A stretch of DNA of 64,000 nucleotides from an uncultured Clostridia bacterium (GTDB lineage Bacteria > Bacillota > Clostridia > Oscillospirales > Acutalibacteraceae), in assembly GCA_945876745.1 (NCBI GenBank), contig CAMCPL010000004.1, positions 111,082 through 175,081 on the forward strand, read 5' to 3'. A program made the translations under genes and the position numbers. Below the pieces are notes generated by a model. It was not told the DNA's origin and did no database searches. It was given only the letters and a program-made list of their open reading frames with translations. This document shows, one piece after another, positions 35,745 through 43,081 of the stretch; the first letter of the stretch is position 1; every line of letters begins with the position of its first letter.

Positions 35745-37238
35745 ATGAAAAGAATAACCGCTTTATTGTGCAGTGCGATTATTTTAATAACCGTATTCAC
35801 TCCGTTTTCGGTTTTTGCTTTCTCAAAAACGGACGAATCCGAAGTTGAGCTTTTGCAGGCCGGCAGCTTTTCGATAAGTGATTTTTCTGTGCAAACACTT
35901 TCGGTATCTGCAAAAACCGCTTCAAGCGTTGAATCGTTCATATATGAAAATCTTTTTAATTATGTAGATTCATTCAGCGTGCAATCCTACGGAATAACCG
36001 CTTCGGATTTTCAGTCTATTTATTCTAATGTAATAAATGATAATCCCGACTTGTTTTATGTTTCGAGCTCGTTTGGTTATTCCTATATTCCGTCATCAGG
36101 CATTATAGTAACCGTAACTCCGAGCTACGCTATTACTAAGGATGAAATTACGCAGGCTAAGCTTGTTTTCGAAACGGGAATACAAAAGGCTTTAAGACAG
36201 GTCGATTCGTCGATGAATGACGCCCAAAAGGCACTTGTCATCCACGACTATATTATGAATACTGCTACTTATCCTGTAATCAACAATGTTTCGACTGACG
36301 ACAGGGAATCTTATCACTCTGCTTACGGAATGTTTTATGACGGATATGTTGTTTGCGCAGGATATACTCTTGCATATTCAGCAATTATGCAAAGGCTTGG
36401 TATAGACTGCAAATATGTTGTTTCAAGCGAGATGCAGCACGCATGGAATAGTGTGAAAATCGACGGATATTGGTACAATGTGGATTTAACATTTGACGAT
36501 ATTCATTTTGCACAGGGTGTTAACGCTCTCGGCACATTTATGCATAACTGTTTTTTGAAAAGCGATAATGCTCTTCAAAGTATAATCGGCTTTTGGCATA
36601 CAGGTATTCAGCATTATTCAGGCGTTACCTGTACAAACACAAAATATGACGATTATTTTTGGAACGGTGTCAACACAAATATTTATGTTGACAACGGAGA
36701 TTACATTTATTCCGCATATGATGAAAACACCAGAAATATCAGTATTAACCGTCGTACCGTTTCCGGAAATGTTACAAAGCTCAATACTCAAACAATAGCT
36801 GCTTTTTATGTCACACTTACTAAATCTAACAGCGACGGTTCGCAAACGGCAAGAGTAGTTATTCCGTTTTCAAAATTCATAAAACTTGATAATCAATATT
36901 TTATTTCGTATGTTAAGAATCTAAAAGTTTATGCAAACAACAATTATTCCGGAACACCGGTTATTGATTCGTTTGATATTTACACAAAGGAAATGTACAA
37001 CCTGCTTTCAAATAACGAGTTTAACTTTACACTCGGTGTAGTAAACGGAGAAATCGGATATACGACATATAACAACCGTTATGATATTCAAACAATTCCG
37101 AGAATGAGCGTCTTTACCGAATATTATAATTCGACCTCGGATACTGCGGTTTATCACCCGTATATTGACGCTAATAACGACAAGGTGATTAATGCAAAGG
37201 ACTTTGCTTACATATACAACGCAAGCAAGGGAATGTAG
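35745..37238 (+). CDS. Secreted transglutaminase-like protein with C-terminal dockerin-like repeat
   Basis: 497 residues with a signal peptide (about 1-25). The central domain has the transglutaminase/protease triad: Cys204 in GYVVCAGYT, His232 in EMQHAWNSV and Asp247 in YNVDLTFDD. Such bacterial domains act as proteases or cross-linking enzymes on the cell surface; no transpeptidase substrate can be read. The last 23 residues contain one calcium-loop unit, DANNDKVINAKDFAYIYN, shaped like half of a type I dockerin. A single copy may only be a structural calcium site. It is a single-gene unit with its own promoter. Confidence 0.8.
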   Translation: MKRITALLCSAIILITVFTPFSVFAFSKTDESEVELLQAGSFSISDFSVQTLSVSAKTASSVESFIYENLFNYVDSFSVQSYGITASDFQSIYSNVINDNPDLFYVSSSFGYSYIPSSGIIVTVTPSYAITKDEITQAKLVFETGIQKALRQVDSSMNDAQKALVIHDYIMNTATYPVINNVSTDDRESYHSAYGMFYDGYVVCAGYTLAYSAIMQRLGIDCKYVVSSEMQHAWNSVKIDGYWYNVDLTFDDIHFAQGVNALGTFMHNCFLKSDNALQSIIGFWHTGIQHYSGVTCTNTKYDDYFWNGVNTNIYVDNGDYIYSAYDENTRNISINRRTVSGNVTKLNTQTIAAFYVTLTKSNSDGSQTARVVIPFSKFIKLDNQYFISYVKNLKVYANNNYSGTPVIDSFDIYTKEMYNLLSNNEFNFTLGVVNGEIGYTTYNNRYDIQTIPRMSVFTEYYNSTSDTAVYHPYIDANNDKVINAKDFAYIYNASKGM

Positions 37239-37272
37239 AATTAATATATTTTTATAAACAATATATTAACTA

Positions 37273-37301
37273 TTGACGAATTGAGAAAAAAGTAGTATTA
37301 T
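37273..37301 (+). promoter_or_regulatory. Promoter of the SDR gene
   Basis: TTGACG (37273-37278), 17-bp spacer, TATTAT (37296-37301), 36 bp before the start; TTTGGAGG ribosome binding site at 37322-37329. Confidence 0.7.
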
Positions 37302-37336
37302 AGAATTGTTAAATTTATATTATTTGGAGGCTAAAC

Positions 37337-38356
37337 ATGAATGTATTAATCTTCGGCGGTACCGGTCTTTTAGGCTCGGCTGCTGCACAAATCTTTATCG
37401 ACAGAGGCCATAAGGTAAAGACTATTGCTCTTCCTCCGCTTCCTGAAGGAGCTCCTATTCCTGAGGAAATGGAAATTGAGTTCGGTAACTTCCTTGAGCT
37501 TACTGACGAAGAACTCGAAAAGGCAATGACAGGCGTTGACGCATTTGTATATGCTGCAGGTGTTGACGAAAGAGTTGAATTTCCTGCTCCTGTTTACGAT
37601 GCTTACAAGAAGTACAACATTGACCCTGTTGACAGATGTCTTGCTATGGCAAAGAAATGCGGAGTAAAGAGATGCGTAGTTCTTGGCTCATATTTTGCTT
37701 GGCTTGCTAAGCAAAAGCCGGAAATGAAGCTCTGCGAAAAGCACCCGTACATCCGTTCAAGAGTTGATCAGGAAGAGGTTGCATTTAAGTATGCCGACGA
37801 AAATATGGGCGTTGGCGTTCTTGAGCTTCCTTACATATTCGGCACACAGCCGGGTAGAAGACCTGTTTGGGTAATTCTTATCGAACAGCTTCAAAGATTT
37901 TCAAAAATGCCTTTCACAATGTATCCAAAGGGAGGTACTGCAATGCTTACAGTTCGCCAGGTTGGTGAAGCAATTGTAGGTGCCGCTGAAAAGGTTGAAG
38001 GCGCAAGAGCATACGGCATTTCCTGCTACAATATGACTTGGAGAGAATTCCTCAAGATCGTATACAGAGCAATGACAGGCGAGCCTAACAGAAAGATTGT
38101 TGACGTTCCGAAGTGGACATTCCAGGCTTTCGGTCTTGTTATGAGAAAGGATTATGCAAAGAGAAACGTTGACTCAGGTATTGATCCTGTTGGACTTGCA
38201 GATATTATGGGTATGAATCTCTTTATTCCTACCGATGATACTAAGGAATTAGGTTGTACTCCTGACGATATCGAAGCTGCAATCTTCGATTCGATCAAAC
38301 TTTCAAAGGACGCTTTCGAGGGTAAACAACAGCTTCTTGGTATGAAGGGCGAATAA
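37337..38356 (+). CDS. NAD-dependent epimerase/dehydratase family (extended SDR) protein
   Basis: 339 residues. NAD(P)-binding Rossmann motif FGGTGLLGSAAA at 6-17 and a DAFVYAAG block near 69-76 place it in the extended short-chain dehydrogenase group. The usual catalytic Tyr-x-x-x-Lys is not evident: the corresponding region reads HPYIRSRVDQEE, with Arg in place of Lys, so it could be an atypical SDR that binds nucleotide without standard oxidoreductase chemistry. Codon use is strongly biased (AAG, GAA, CTT), suggesting good expression. Substrate unknown. It stands alone between its own promoter and a terminator. Confidence 0.75.
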   Translation: MNVLIFGGTGLLGSAAAQIFIDRGHKVKTIALPPLPEGAPIPEEMEIEFGNFLELTDEELEKAMTGVDAFVYAAGVDERVEFPAPVYDAYKKYNIDPVDRCLAMAKKCGVKRCVVLGSYFAWLAKQKPEMKLCEKHPYIRSRVDQEEVAFKYADENMGVGVLELPYIFGTQPGRRPVWVILIEQLQRFSKMPFTMYPKGGTAMLTVRQVGEAIVGAAEKVEGARAYGISCYNMTWREFLKIVYRAMTGEPNRKIVDVPKWTFQAFGLVMRKDYAKRNVDSGIDPVGLADIMGMNLFIPTDDTKELGCTPDDIEAAIFDSIKLSKDAFEGKQQLLGMKGE

Positions 38357-38367
38357 TTATAACTTTA

Positions 38368-38393
38368 ACGGCGGCTTCGTGCCGCCGTATTTT
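38368..38393 (+). terminator. Terminator of the SDR gene
   Basis: ACGGCGGC - TTCGT - GCCGCCGT perfect 8-bp GC-rich stem followed by ATTTT. Confidence 0.8.
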
Positions 38394-38419
38394 GGTGTTA
38401 TGAAAAATAAAGAAAAGAG

Positions 38420-38468
38420 GTTCTATAATAAATGTTGGAGTTCCCACCCTAACATTTATTATAGAACC
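38420..38468. repeat. Near-perfect palindromic element, copy A
   Basis: GGTTCTATAATAAATGTTGG begins it and the complementary AACATTTATTATAGAACC ends it, with a 12-nt asymmetric centre (AGTTCCCACCCT). The same left end and the reverse complement of the centre recur at 63950-64000, so it is a dispersed element in two orientations. It looks like two transposon ends fused without a body; ISL3-type ends are a guess. Confidence 0.6.
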
Positions 38469-38471
38469 AAA

Positions 38472-38501
38472 AAAAAGCTCTTGAAAAATCAAGGGCTTTT
38501 T
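38472..38501 (-). terminator. Terminator of the probable 6S RNA
   Basis: AAAAAGCTCTTGA - AAAA - TCAAGGGCTTTTT; symmetric A and T tails let it work in either direction, and on the minus strand it ends the 6S transcript. Confidence 0.8.
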
Positions 38502-38703
38502 GTAATCCGCATATCCGCCTATGCCGAATATAACCTGCGGGTAAAAGCAGGTGGGTATCTCCCAAAATACTTTGTGCTCCCAACGTCCTCGTAATGAGGG
38601 AGGTCTGCATTCCCGTAAATCGGAGTCAGATTCCCTAATTTATAATGTTTGTTCGGGTTATTTGGGCGATAGGTTGTCGTGATACGCAGACTGTTATTAT
38701 TGT
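38474..38703 (-). ncRNA. ssrS: Probable 6S RNA
   Basis: About 230 nt on the minus strand between a TATAAT (minus strand, 38710-38715) and a terminator. The two ends pair: TCTGCGTAT near the 5' end with ATATGCGGA near the 3' end, then CCTAT with ATAGG, leaving a long rod with a central open region. The 3' half carries GGGAGATACCCACCTGC and a TTTT loop closed by GCAGG, which I recall from Clostridial 6S RNAs. 6S RNA binds the sigma-70-type RNA polymerase holoenzyme and mimics an open promoter. Identity rests on size, fold and remembered motifs, not on a model search. Confidence 0.6.
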
Positions 38704-38723
38704 ATTCGTATTATACGGATTTA

Positions 38724-39041
38724 TTACTGTTCGGGCTCAAAATATTCAACGTCGTATTTCTTTTCAACCATAGACATAAGAATATCGGAAACCTGTTCGT
38801 ATTCAATATCGTCTTGAATTTCCTCAAGATATTCATCGCCGTTTTCGTCGTTTACAACCTTGAGAATAATTACCTCATAGTCGGCTTCAACAATTTCCTC
38901 GGCAACATCGTGATATTCTGTTATTGCAACATATACGTCATCGTCTGTTTCATATCTTTCAAGAAGCTCAAAAACTATTTCATTTCCGTCTTCGTCCGTA
39001 ACCGAAAGCAAATCCGGCTCGTAGTATTCTTCGTTTTCCAT
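38724..39041 (-). CDS. DUF1292 family acidic protein
   Basis: 105 residues, about a third Asp and Glu, no membrane segment. DLLSVTDEDGNEIVFELLERYETDDDVYVAITEY (about 9-42) and YEVIILKVVNDENGDEYLEEIQDD near 55-78 are typical DUF1292 blocks. In Firmicutes DUF1292 proteins are often linked to the yrrK-yrzL(ireB)-alaS region; function is unknown. ATG at 39041 lies 7 bp after AAGGAG; a GTG two codons earlier is less well placed. It is transcribed divergently from the structured RNA and toward the 6S RNA. Confidence 0.85.
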   Translation of the reverse strand: MENEEYYEPDLLSVTDEDGNEIVFELLERYETDDDVYVAITEYHDVAEEIVEADYEVIILKVVNDENGDEYLEEIQDDIEYEQVSDILMSMVEKKYDVEYFEPEQ

Positions 39042-39069
39042 AAGCACACTCCTTATATGTGATAAATCT

Positions 39070-39098
39070 ATTATATATTTTAATTATGATTTAGTCAA
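39070..39098 (-). promoter_or_regulatory. Promoter of the DUF1292 gene
   Basis: On the minus strand TTGACT (39098-39093), 17-bp spacer, TATAAT (39075-39070), about 30 bp before the start. Confidence 0.75.
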
Positions 39099-39156
39099 TA
39101 GCTTTAATTCATTTGTAAAATTTTTCAAAAAAATATAAAAATGTGAAAAAAAACTA

Positions 39157-39185
39157 TTGACATTTAACAAAAAGCGTGTTATATT
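39157..39185 (+). promoter_or_regulatory. Strong promoter of the structured RNA
   Basis: TTGACA (39157-39162), 17-bp spacer, TATATT (39180-39185). Near-consensus, and followed by no protein gene on this strand for over 2 kb. Confidence 0.85.
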
Positions 39186-39275
39186 AAAGGTGAACTAAGA
39201 GAGATGAACTTAGTACCAATTAAATATACAGGAGGTTAAAGTATGAAGCTACAGATTGATAGTTCAGCCACCTGT

Positions 39276-39616
39276 GAGGTATCCCAATAAATAACGGAAC
39301 TTCGATGCCGCGAGTATTAAAACGGAATTAATCACCGGCAAATTTCTTTAGAGAACAAAACAGTTATTGCAGAATTGGTAAGTACCCATAGGTGTCGGCA
39401 AAACTGAATAGTAAGGATATATATTTTTTAGATTATTATCTGCAAATAATCAGAGTAGATGGCTCTATAAATTCAAGCTACAAATTTGTGAGGTAAACTC
39501 CAATGTACTAATTAGTTTATTTCAAGATTAAAGAAATGAGGTAAACTCCAATGGGCTGAAAAGACCTGTTATATAGTAAGTTGTAAACCCAACTGAAATT
39601 GAGGTATAGTCCAATG
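39276..39616 (+). repeat. Four-copy GAGGTA..CCAATG motif within the structured RNA
   Basis: Copies at 39276-39289 (GAGGTATCCCAATA), 39490-39505 and 39538-39553 (both GAGGTAAACTCCAATG) and 39601-39616 (GAGGTATAGTCCAATG). Copies 1 and 2 also share AAGCTACARATT upstream (39246-39257, 39475-39486). Copy 1 is the 5' strand of the central helix; all four could pair with the single 3' strand at 39374-39386. Confidence 0.75.
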
Positions 39617-39646
39617 TACAGTTAAATAAAACTAAATATCAATTTG

Positions 39647-39674
39647 CTCCCGACTGAAAATGTCGGGAGTTTTT
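39647..39674 (+). terminator. Terminator of the structured RNA
   Basis: CTCCCGAC - TGAAAAT - GTCGGGAG perfect 8-bp stem followed by five T residues. Confidence 0.92.
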
Positions 39675-39728
39675 CATTGTGTTACCATATAAAAAGGGAA
39701 TGTAACAAAACTTACATTCCCCAACATA

Positions 39729-40610
39729 TTACATTTCGCTTGCCTGATACGCTACGCCGAGAAGGGCGGAATCATTACCCATTTTACTTCTGACAATTCT
39801 TACATTTTTGTAGTTGTCCATAAGTTTGTTATATATCTTACGGTCTATCAACTCTATGATGTAATCCTCGTTCATAATTCCGCCGCCCAGAACTATAAGC
39901 GGAGGATTGAAAATGTAAATAATATTTATTAAACCGATAATTATTTCATCAATCCACTTGTCGATTTCGCTTCTTATTTCCGGTTTATCTATGTTTTCTC
40001 TTTGGAAAATTTGATAAGCGTCAAGCTCTTCCTTTGATACCTTGTTTACCGCTTTAATGAGTGCATTTGCCGATGCATAACATTCAAAGCAGCCCTCACC
40101 TCCGCAGGTGCATTGCTTTCCGCCGCCGTGAATTATCATATGTCCGAGTTCACCTGCAGACGAACCTGAACCCTTAAACAGCTTATTATTCATAAATATT
40201 GCACCGCCGATGCCTGTTCCGAGTGCAAGACAAATAAAATCGCTTTCGCCCTTTGCTGCACCGAATTTTGCTTCGCCCATAGCGGCAGCGTTTACATCGT
40301 TTTCAACAAAGGTCGGTATGCCGGTTTTATTCTCAATCAGCTTTTTAACCATCATACCGGTGTAGTAGGGAATATTGCCTGTTGAATACACAACAATACC
40401 GTTTTCACTGTCAACCTGACCTGCCGTTGAAACGGCAATTCTGTCAATATTTTCGTATTCCTCAATAATTTTAATAATGCGTTCGATTATAGCCTGACCG
40501 CCTTGTTGCGCATTAGTCGGGATTTTATGTTTTTCGACAATGTGGAAGCTGTCGTCAATAAGTCCGTATTTAATAAATGTTCCGCCAATGTCAAAGGCTA
40601 AAATTTTCAT
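39729..40610 (-). CDS. nanK: ROK family kinase, probable N-acetylmannosamine kinase NanK
   Basis: 293 residues. Phosphate-binding FDIGGTFIKYG at 5-15, the sugar-binding END motif (VENDVNAAAMGEA near 101-113), and the ROK zinc motif GHMIIHGGGKQCTCGGEGCFECYAS near 146-170 with His and three Cys ligands. ROK kinases vary in substrate; pairing with NanE (four-base overlap) and the divergent NanA makes ManNAc the likely substrate, giving ManNAc-6-phosphate for NanE. Glucokinase activity is the alternative. Confidence 0.85.
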   Translation of the reverse strand: MKILAFDIGGTFIKYGLIDDSFHIVEKHKIPTNAQQGGQAIIERIIKIIEEYENIDRIAVSTAGQVDSENGIVVYSTGNIPYYTGMMVKKLIENKTGIPTFVENDVNAAAMGEAKFGAAKGESDFICLALGTGIGGAIFMNNKLFKGSGSSAGELGHMIIHGGGKQCTCGGEGCFECYASANALIKAVNKVSKEELDAYQIFQRENIDKPEIRSEIDKWIDEIIIGLINIIYIFNPPLIVLGGGIMNEDYIIELIDRKIYNKLMDNYKNVRIVRSKMGNDSALLGVAYQASEM

Positions 40611-41308
40611 ATTAATTCCTCCAATGCCTTAACAAATCGTTTTGTAATATCCATAGGTCTTGTTATCGCAGTGCCGCAAACAGCGCTGAAAGCGCCGTTT
40701 TTGTATACATTTTTCAAGTCGTCCGGCGTCCAAATACCACCCTCAGCAATAATAGGCTTGTCAAGCTCTGACGAATATTTCTTAATTAGTTCCAAATCAG
40801 GAAGCACTCTGCCTTTTGTGTAAGGTGTGTAACCCGCCATAGTTGTTCCGATTAAATCAAAGCCAAGTTCAGCCGCGGTCTTGCCCTCCTCAAAGCATGA
40901 GGTGTCTGCCATAAAAAGCTGATTTGGGTACTTTTTTCTTACATTAACAAAAAAATCTTCAAGGGTCTCACCGTTTGGTCTAATTCGCTTTGTAGCGTCT
41001 GTTGCTATAATCTCACAGCCGGCGTTTACTAATTCGTCTACCTCCTTCATTGTAGGCGTAATATAAACATCGCTGTCGTCATAAACAGACTTTATAATTC
41101 CTATTATCGGCAGGTCAACCGTTTTTTTGATGGCGGCTATATCAATTATCGTATTAGCTCTTATTCCGACAGCTCCGCCGAGCTTTGCGGCATATGCCAT
41201 TTTTGTCATAATATATGGGTCGCAAAGCGGCTCTGTTGATAAAGCCTGACACGAAACAATCAGACCGCCCTTAATTTTTTTCAAAATTTCCTCATTACAT
41301 CTATTCAT
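40607..41308 (-). CDS. nanE: N-acylmannosamine-6-phosphate 2-epimerase NanE
   Basis: 233-residue TIM-barrel enzyme converting ManNAc-6-phosphate to GlcNAc-6-phosphate. GGLIVSCQALSTEPLCDPYIMTKMAYAAKLGGAVGIRAN (about 15-53), GIIKSVYDDSDVYITPT, LFMADTSCFEEG and LIGTTMAGYTPYTKG (about 151-165), and PIIAEGGIWTPDDLK near 190-204 are family blocks. It is the first gene of the minus-strand nanE-nanK pair. The later enzymes NagA and NagB are not in the window. Confidence 0.92.
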   Translation of the reverse strand: MNRCNEEILKKIKGGLIVSCQALSTEPLCDPYIMTKMAYAAKLGGAVGIRANTIIDIAAIKKTVDLPIIGIIKSVYDDSDVYITPTMKEVDELVNAGCEIIATDATKRIRPNGETLEDFFVNVRKKYPNQLFMADTSCFEEGKTAAELGFDLIGTTMAGYTPYTKGRVLPDLELIKKYSSELDKPIIAEGGIWTPDDLKNVYKNGAFSAVCGTAITRPMDITKRFVKALEELI

Positions 41309-41314
41309 ATTTTA

Positions 41315-41342
41315 ATTATAACACATCTTTATCAAAATTCAA
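41315..41342 (-). promoter_or_regulatory. nanE promoter, divergent
   Basis: Minus strand TTGAAT (41342-41337), 16-bp spacer, TATAAT (41320-41315), just upstream of the nanE start. Its -35 box lies 7 bp from that of the opposing nanA promoter, so one regulator could control both. Confidence 0.6.
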
Positions 41343-41349
41343 TATTATG

Positions 41350-41378
41350 TTGAAAATACAACTCAAATATGATATGAT
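41350..41378 (+). promoter_or_regulatory. nanA promoter, divergent
   Basis: TTGAAA (41350-41355), 17-bp spacer, TATGAT (41373-41378). The implied leader before the chosen nanA ATG is only about 10 nt. Confidence 0.5.
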
Positions 41379-41394
41379 TATTTTGGTGATGAAA

Positions 41395-42306
41395 ATGGAT
41401 TTAGAACGTTTCAAGGGTGTATTTGTCGCGTTAAATACTATTTATGACGAAAACGACAATATTAATACCGCAGAAATTCAAAAGTTGATTAATGTCTATA
41501 AGACTAAAGGTGTTAAGGGTGTTTATATCTGCGGATCAACCGGCGAGGGCTTTTTGCTTTCGACAAATGAGCGTAAGCTCGTTGCCGAAGCTGTTAAAGA
41601 AGCGGCAGGGGACAATTTTACCGTAATTTCACACGTCGGCTGTGCAGGTACGAAAGAAAGTATAGAGCTTGCAAAGCACGCTGAAAGTATAGGCATTGAT
41701 GCAGTGTCGGCAGTTCCGAGCGTTTATTACAGACTTTCGCCTAAATGTGTTGAAAAGCATTGGAACGGAATTATTGATTCAACAAATTTACCGTTTATTA
41801 TTTATAATATTCCGCAGCTTACAGGCTTTAATCTACCTTACGATTTATTTAAGAGAATGGCTGAAAATCCAAAGGTTATCGGTATAAAAAATTCAGAAGA
41901 ACCTGTATACAATATGGAGAGATACCGAACAATAGCAGGTGACGATTTCATAATCTTTAACGGCTCGGACGAGCAATTCCTCGGTGGTAGATTAATGGGC
42001 GCTAATGCAGGAATCGGCGGAACATACGGAACTATGCCGGAGCTGTTTGCGGCACTTGACAGATTGATTAATGAAAATAAGATTGAGCAAGCGAAGGAGC
42101 TTCAATTTAAGATTAACGAAATCATTTTCGATTTGCTTTCACTTGATTCATTATACGGTGCGGCAAAGCAAATTATCAGTATAAGATTCAATATTAATGC
42201 AGGTCAACCTCGTTCGCCGTTTTTGCCTGTTGAATATAGCGAAAAGGTTCAGGCTATAGCTGATAAAATCGAAAAATTTGTTGAACAATTAGGAGAATAT
42301 AAATGA
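41395..42306 (+). CDS. nanA: N-acetylneuraminate lyase NanA
   Basis: 303 residues of the DapA/NAL aldolase family. It splits sialic acid into ManNAc and pyruvate. GSTGEG near 46-51, the catalytic Tyr in PFIIYNIPQLTGFNL (about 132-146), the Schiff-base Lys in VIGIKNSEEPVYNMERY (about 160-176) and GIGGTYGTMPE near 207-217 are visible. Context with nanE and nanK supports NanA over dihydrodipicolinate synthase. The ATG at 41395 (MDLERFKGVF) follows GGTG by 6 bp; two earlier ATGs are open in frame. It overlaps the next gene by four bases. Confidence 0.92.
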   Translation: MDLERFKGVFVALNTIYDENDNINTAEIQKLINVYKTKGVKGVYICGSTGEGFLLSTNERKLVAEAVKEAAGDNFTVISHVGCAGTKESIELAKHAESIGIDAVSAVPSVYYRLSPKCVEKHWNGIIDSTNLPFIIYNIPQLTGFNLPYDLFKRMAENPKVIGIKNSEEPVYNMERYRTIAGDDFIIFNGSDEQFLGGRLMGANAGIGGTYGTMPELFAALDRLINENKIEQAKELQFKINEIIFDLLSLDSLYGAAKQIISIRFNINAGQPRSPFLPVEYSEKVQAIADKIEKFVEQLGEYK

Positions 42307-42923
42307 ACAATAACATAAATAATAATGAAAATCTCGATAATCCCTTAGTAGTACATAACAAAAATGACGCTTCGTACTATAATTCAAGCGACAATAATCA
42401 AATGAATGAAACTCTTGTTCTTGAAGAACAAAATACGCTTGAACGTCATAGATTTAAGAAGGATAAATCTAAAAAGAACAACAAATGGATTGCTTTGGTA
42501 GTTTTTGTTGTTATTCTTGCCGTACTGTTTTGCGTACTCTATTTTACGGGAAATATTACCTTCGGCGAAAAGGAAACAACTTCTCAAACGACAACAACCG
42601 AGCAATCTACTACATCTGTCGAAGATGCATACAAGGGAACTATTGTTGTAAAGAATTTTGCGATATTCGTTGACGGAAGTGAGGTTGACGGTATTCAGGG
42701 CTTACAATCTTCTATCAGCTTTCTTGAACCGAGCGAAACCTCATTTGTAATTATTAATGACGAAGCAGATGCCGATTTCTTAAATAACGAGGTTTTGCCT
42801 GTCCTTATGGAAATGGGTTTTTACGGCAAGCATACCGAAATTAAGCATAAATCTACTCCTACCCTTGAACCGTCAACTATTCCTACTACACAGGAAGAAG
42901 TTTCTGACGAAGTGACGGAATAA
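42303..42923 (+). CDS. Single-pass membrane protein of unknown function
   Basis: 206 residues. Residues 1-60 are Asn-rich and then basic (HRFKKDKSKKNNK), one membrane helix spans about 62-83, and a Thr/Ser-rich spacer near 90-107 leads to a small extracytoplasmic alpha/beta domain (VVKNFAIFVDGSEVDGIQ...NEVLPVLMEMGFYGK) with a Thr/Pro/Glu-rich tail. No family recognised. Its ATG overlaps the nanA stop (ATGA) and AGGAGA lies 7 bp upstream, so it is co-transcribed with nanA. A sialic acid role is not shown. Confidence 0.7.
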   Translation: MNNNINNNENLDNPLVVHNKNDASYYNSSDNNQMNETLVLEEQNTLERHRFKKDKSKKNNKWIALVVFVVILAVLFCVLYFTGNITFGEKETTSQTTTTEQSTTSVEDAYKGTIVVKNFAIFVDGSEVDGIQGLQSSISFLEPSETSFVIINDEADADFLNNEVLPVLMEMGFYGKHTEIKHKSTPTLEPSTIPTTQEEVSDEVTE

Positions 42924-42951
42924 TTAATAATTGTGCAAATATTACTTCCTA

Positions 42952-42982
42952 ACTCCTCTTGGCTTCAAGAGGAGTCTTTTTT
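42952..42982 (+). terminator. Terminator after nanA operon
   Basis: ACTCCTCTT - GGCTTC - AAGAGGAGT perfect 9-bp stem followed by CTTTTTT. Confidence 0.9.
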
Positions 42983-43025
42983 GTGAATTTTGTATTAATA
43001 TTGTAAACAATATGTTAACAAAGCA

Positions 43026-43054
43026 TTGACCTACACAGCATATATAAATATAAT
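43026..43054 (+). promoter_or_regulatory. Promoter of the yicC-gmk-priA superoperon
   Basis: TTGACC (43026-43031), 17-bp spacer, TATAAT (43049-43054), 28 bp before yicC; AAAGGGGTGG ribosome binding site follows. Confidence 0.75.
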
Positions 43055-43081
43055 ATATAAAAAAGAAAAAGGGGTGGATAT

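Larger units (their letters stand above)
39192..39676 (+). ncRNA. Structured non-coding RNA of unassigned family
   Basis: A roughly 480-nt unit between a near-consensus promoter and a strong terminator. Its 5' part folds as one long interrupted helix: TTCAG (39263-39267)/CTGAA (39404-39408), CACCT (39269-39273)/AGGTG (39390-39394), GGTA (39278-39281)/TACC (39383-39386), CCAAT (39284-39288)/ATTGG (39374-39378), AATAAC (39290-39295)/GTTATT (39363-39368), GCCG/CGGC and ATTAA/TTAAT at the tip. A hairpin at 39431-39451 has loop ATCTGCA that could pair with CAGAT at 39252-39256. The 3' part has three more GAGGTA-N4-CCAATG copies. I cannot assign a known family; large Clostridial RNAs such as raiA are possible. 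Confidence 0.7.

Noticed and set aside
38679..39062. 127-codon frame antisense to the DUF1292 gene
   Set aside because: The minus strand encodes a recognisable DUF1292 protein with its own promoter and ribosome binding site.
39243..39290. 15-codon frame MKLQIDSSATCEVSQ with a perfect AGGAGG 7 bp upstream
   Set aside because: Most of its bases are helix strands of the structured RNA, and the repeated part recurs outside any consistent frame. A leader peptide remains possible but is not supported.
39276..39616. Four spaced repeats as a possible CRISPR array
   Set aside because: Repeats are only 14-16 bp, unevenly spaced (48 to 214 bp), and lie inside a terminated RNA with no cas genes.
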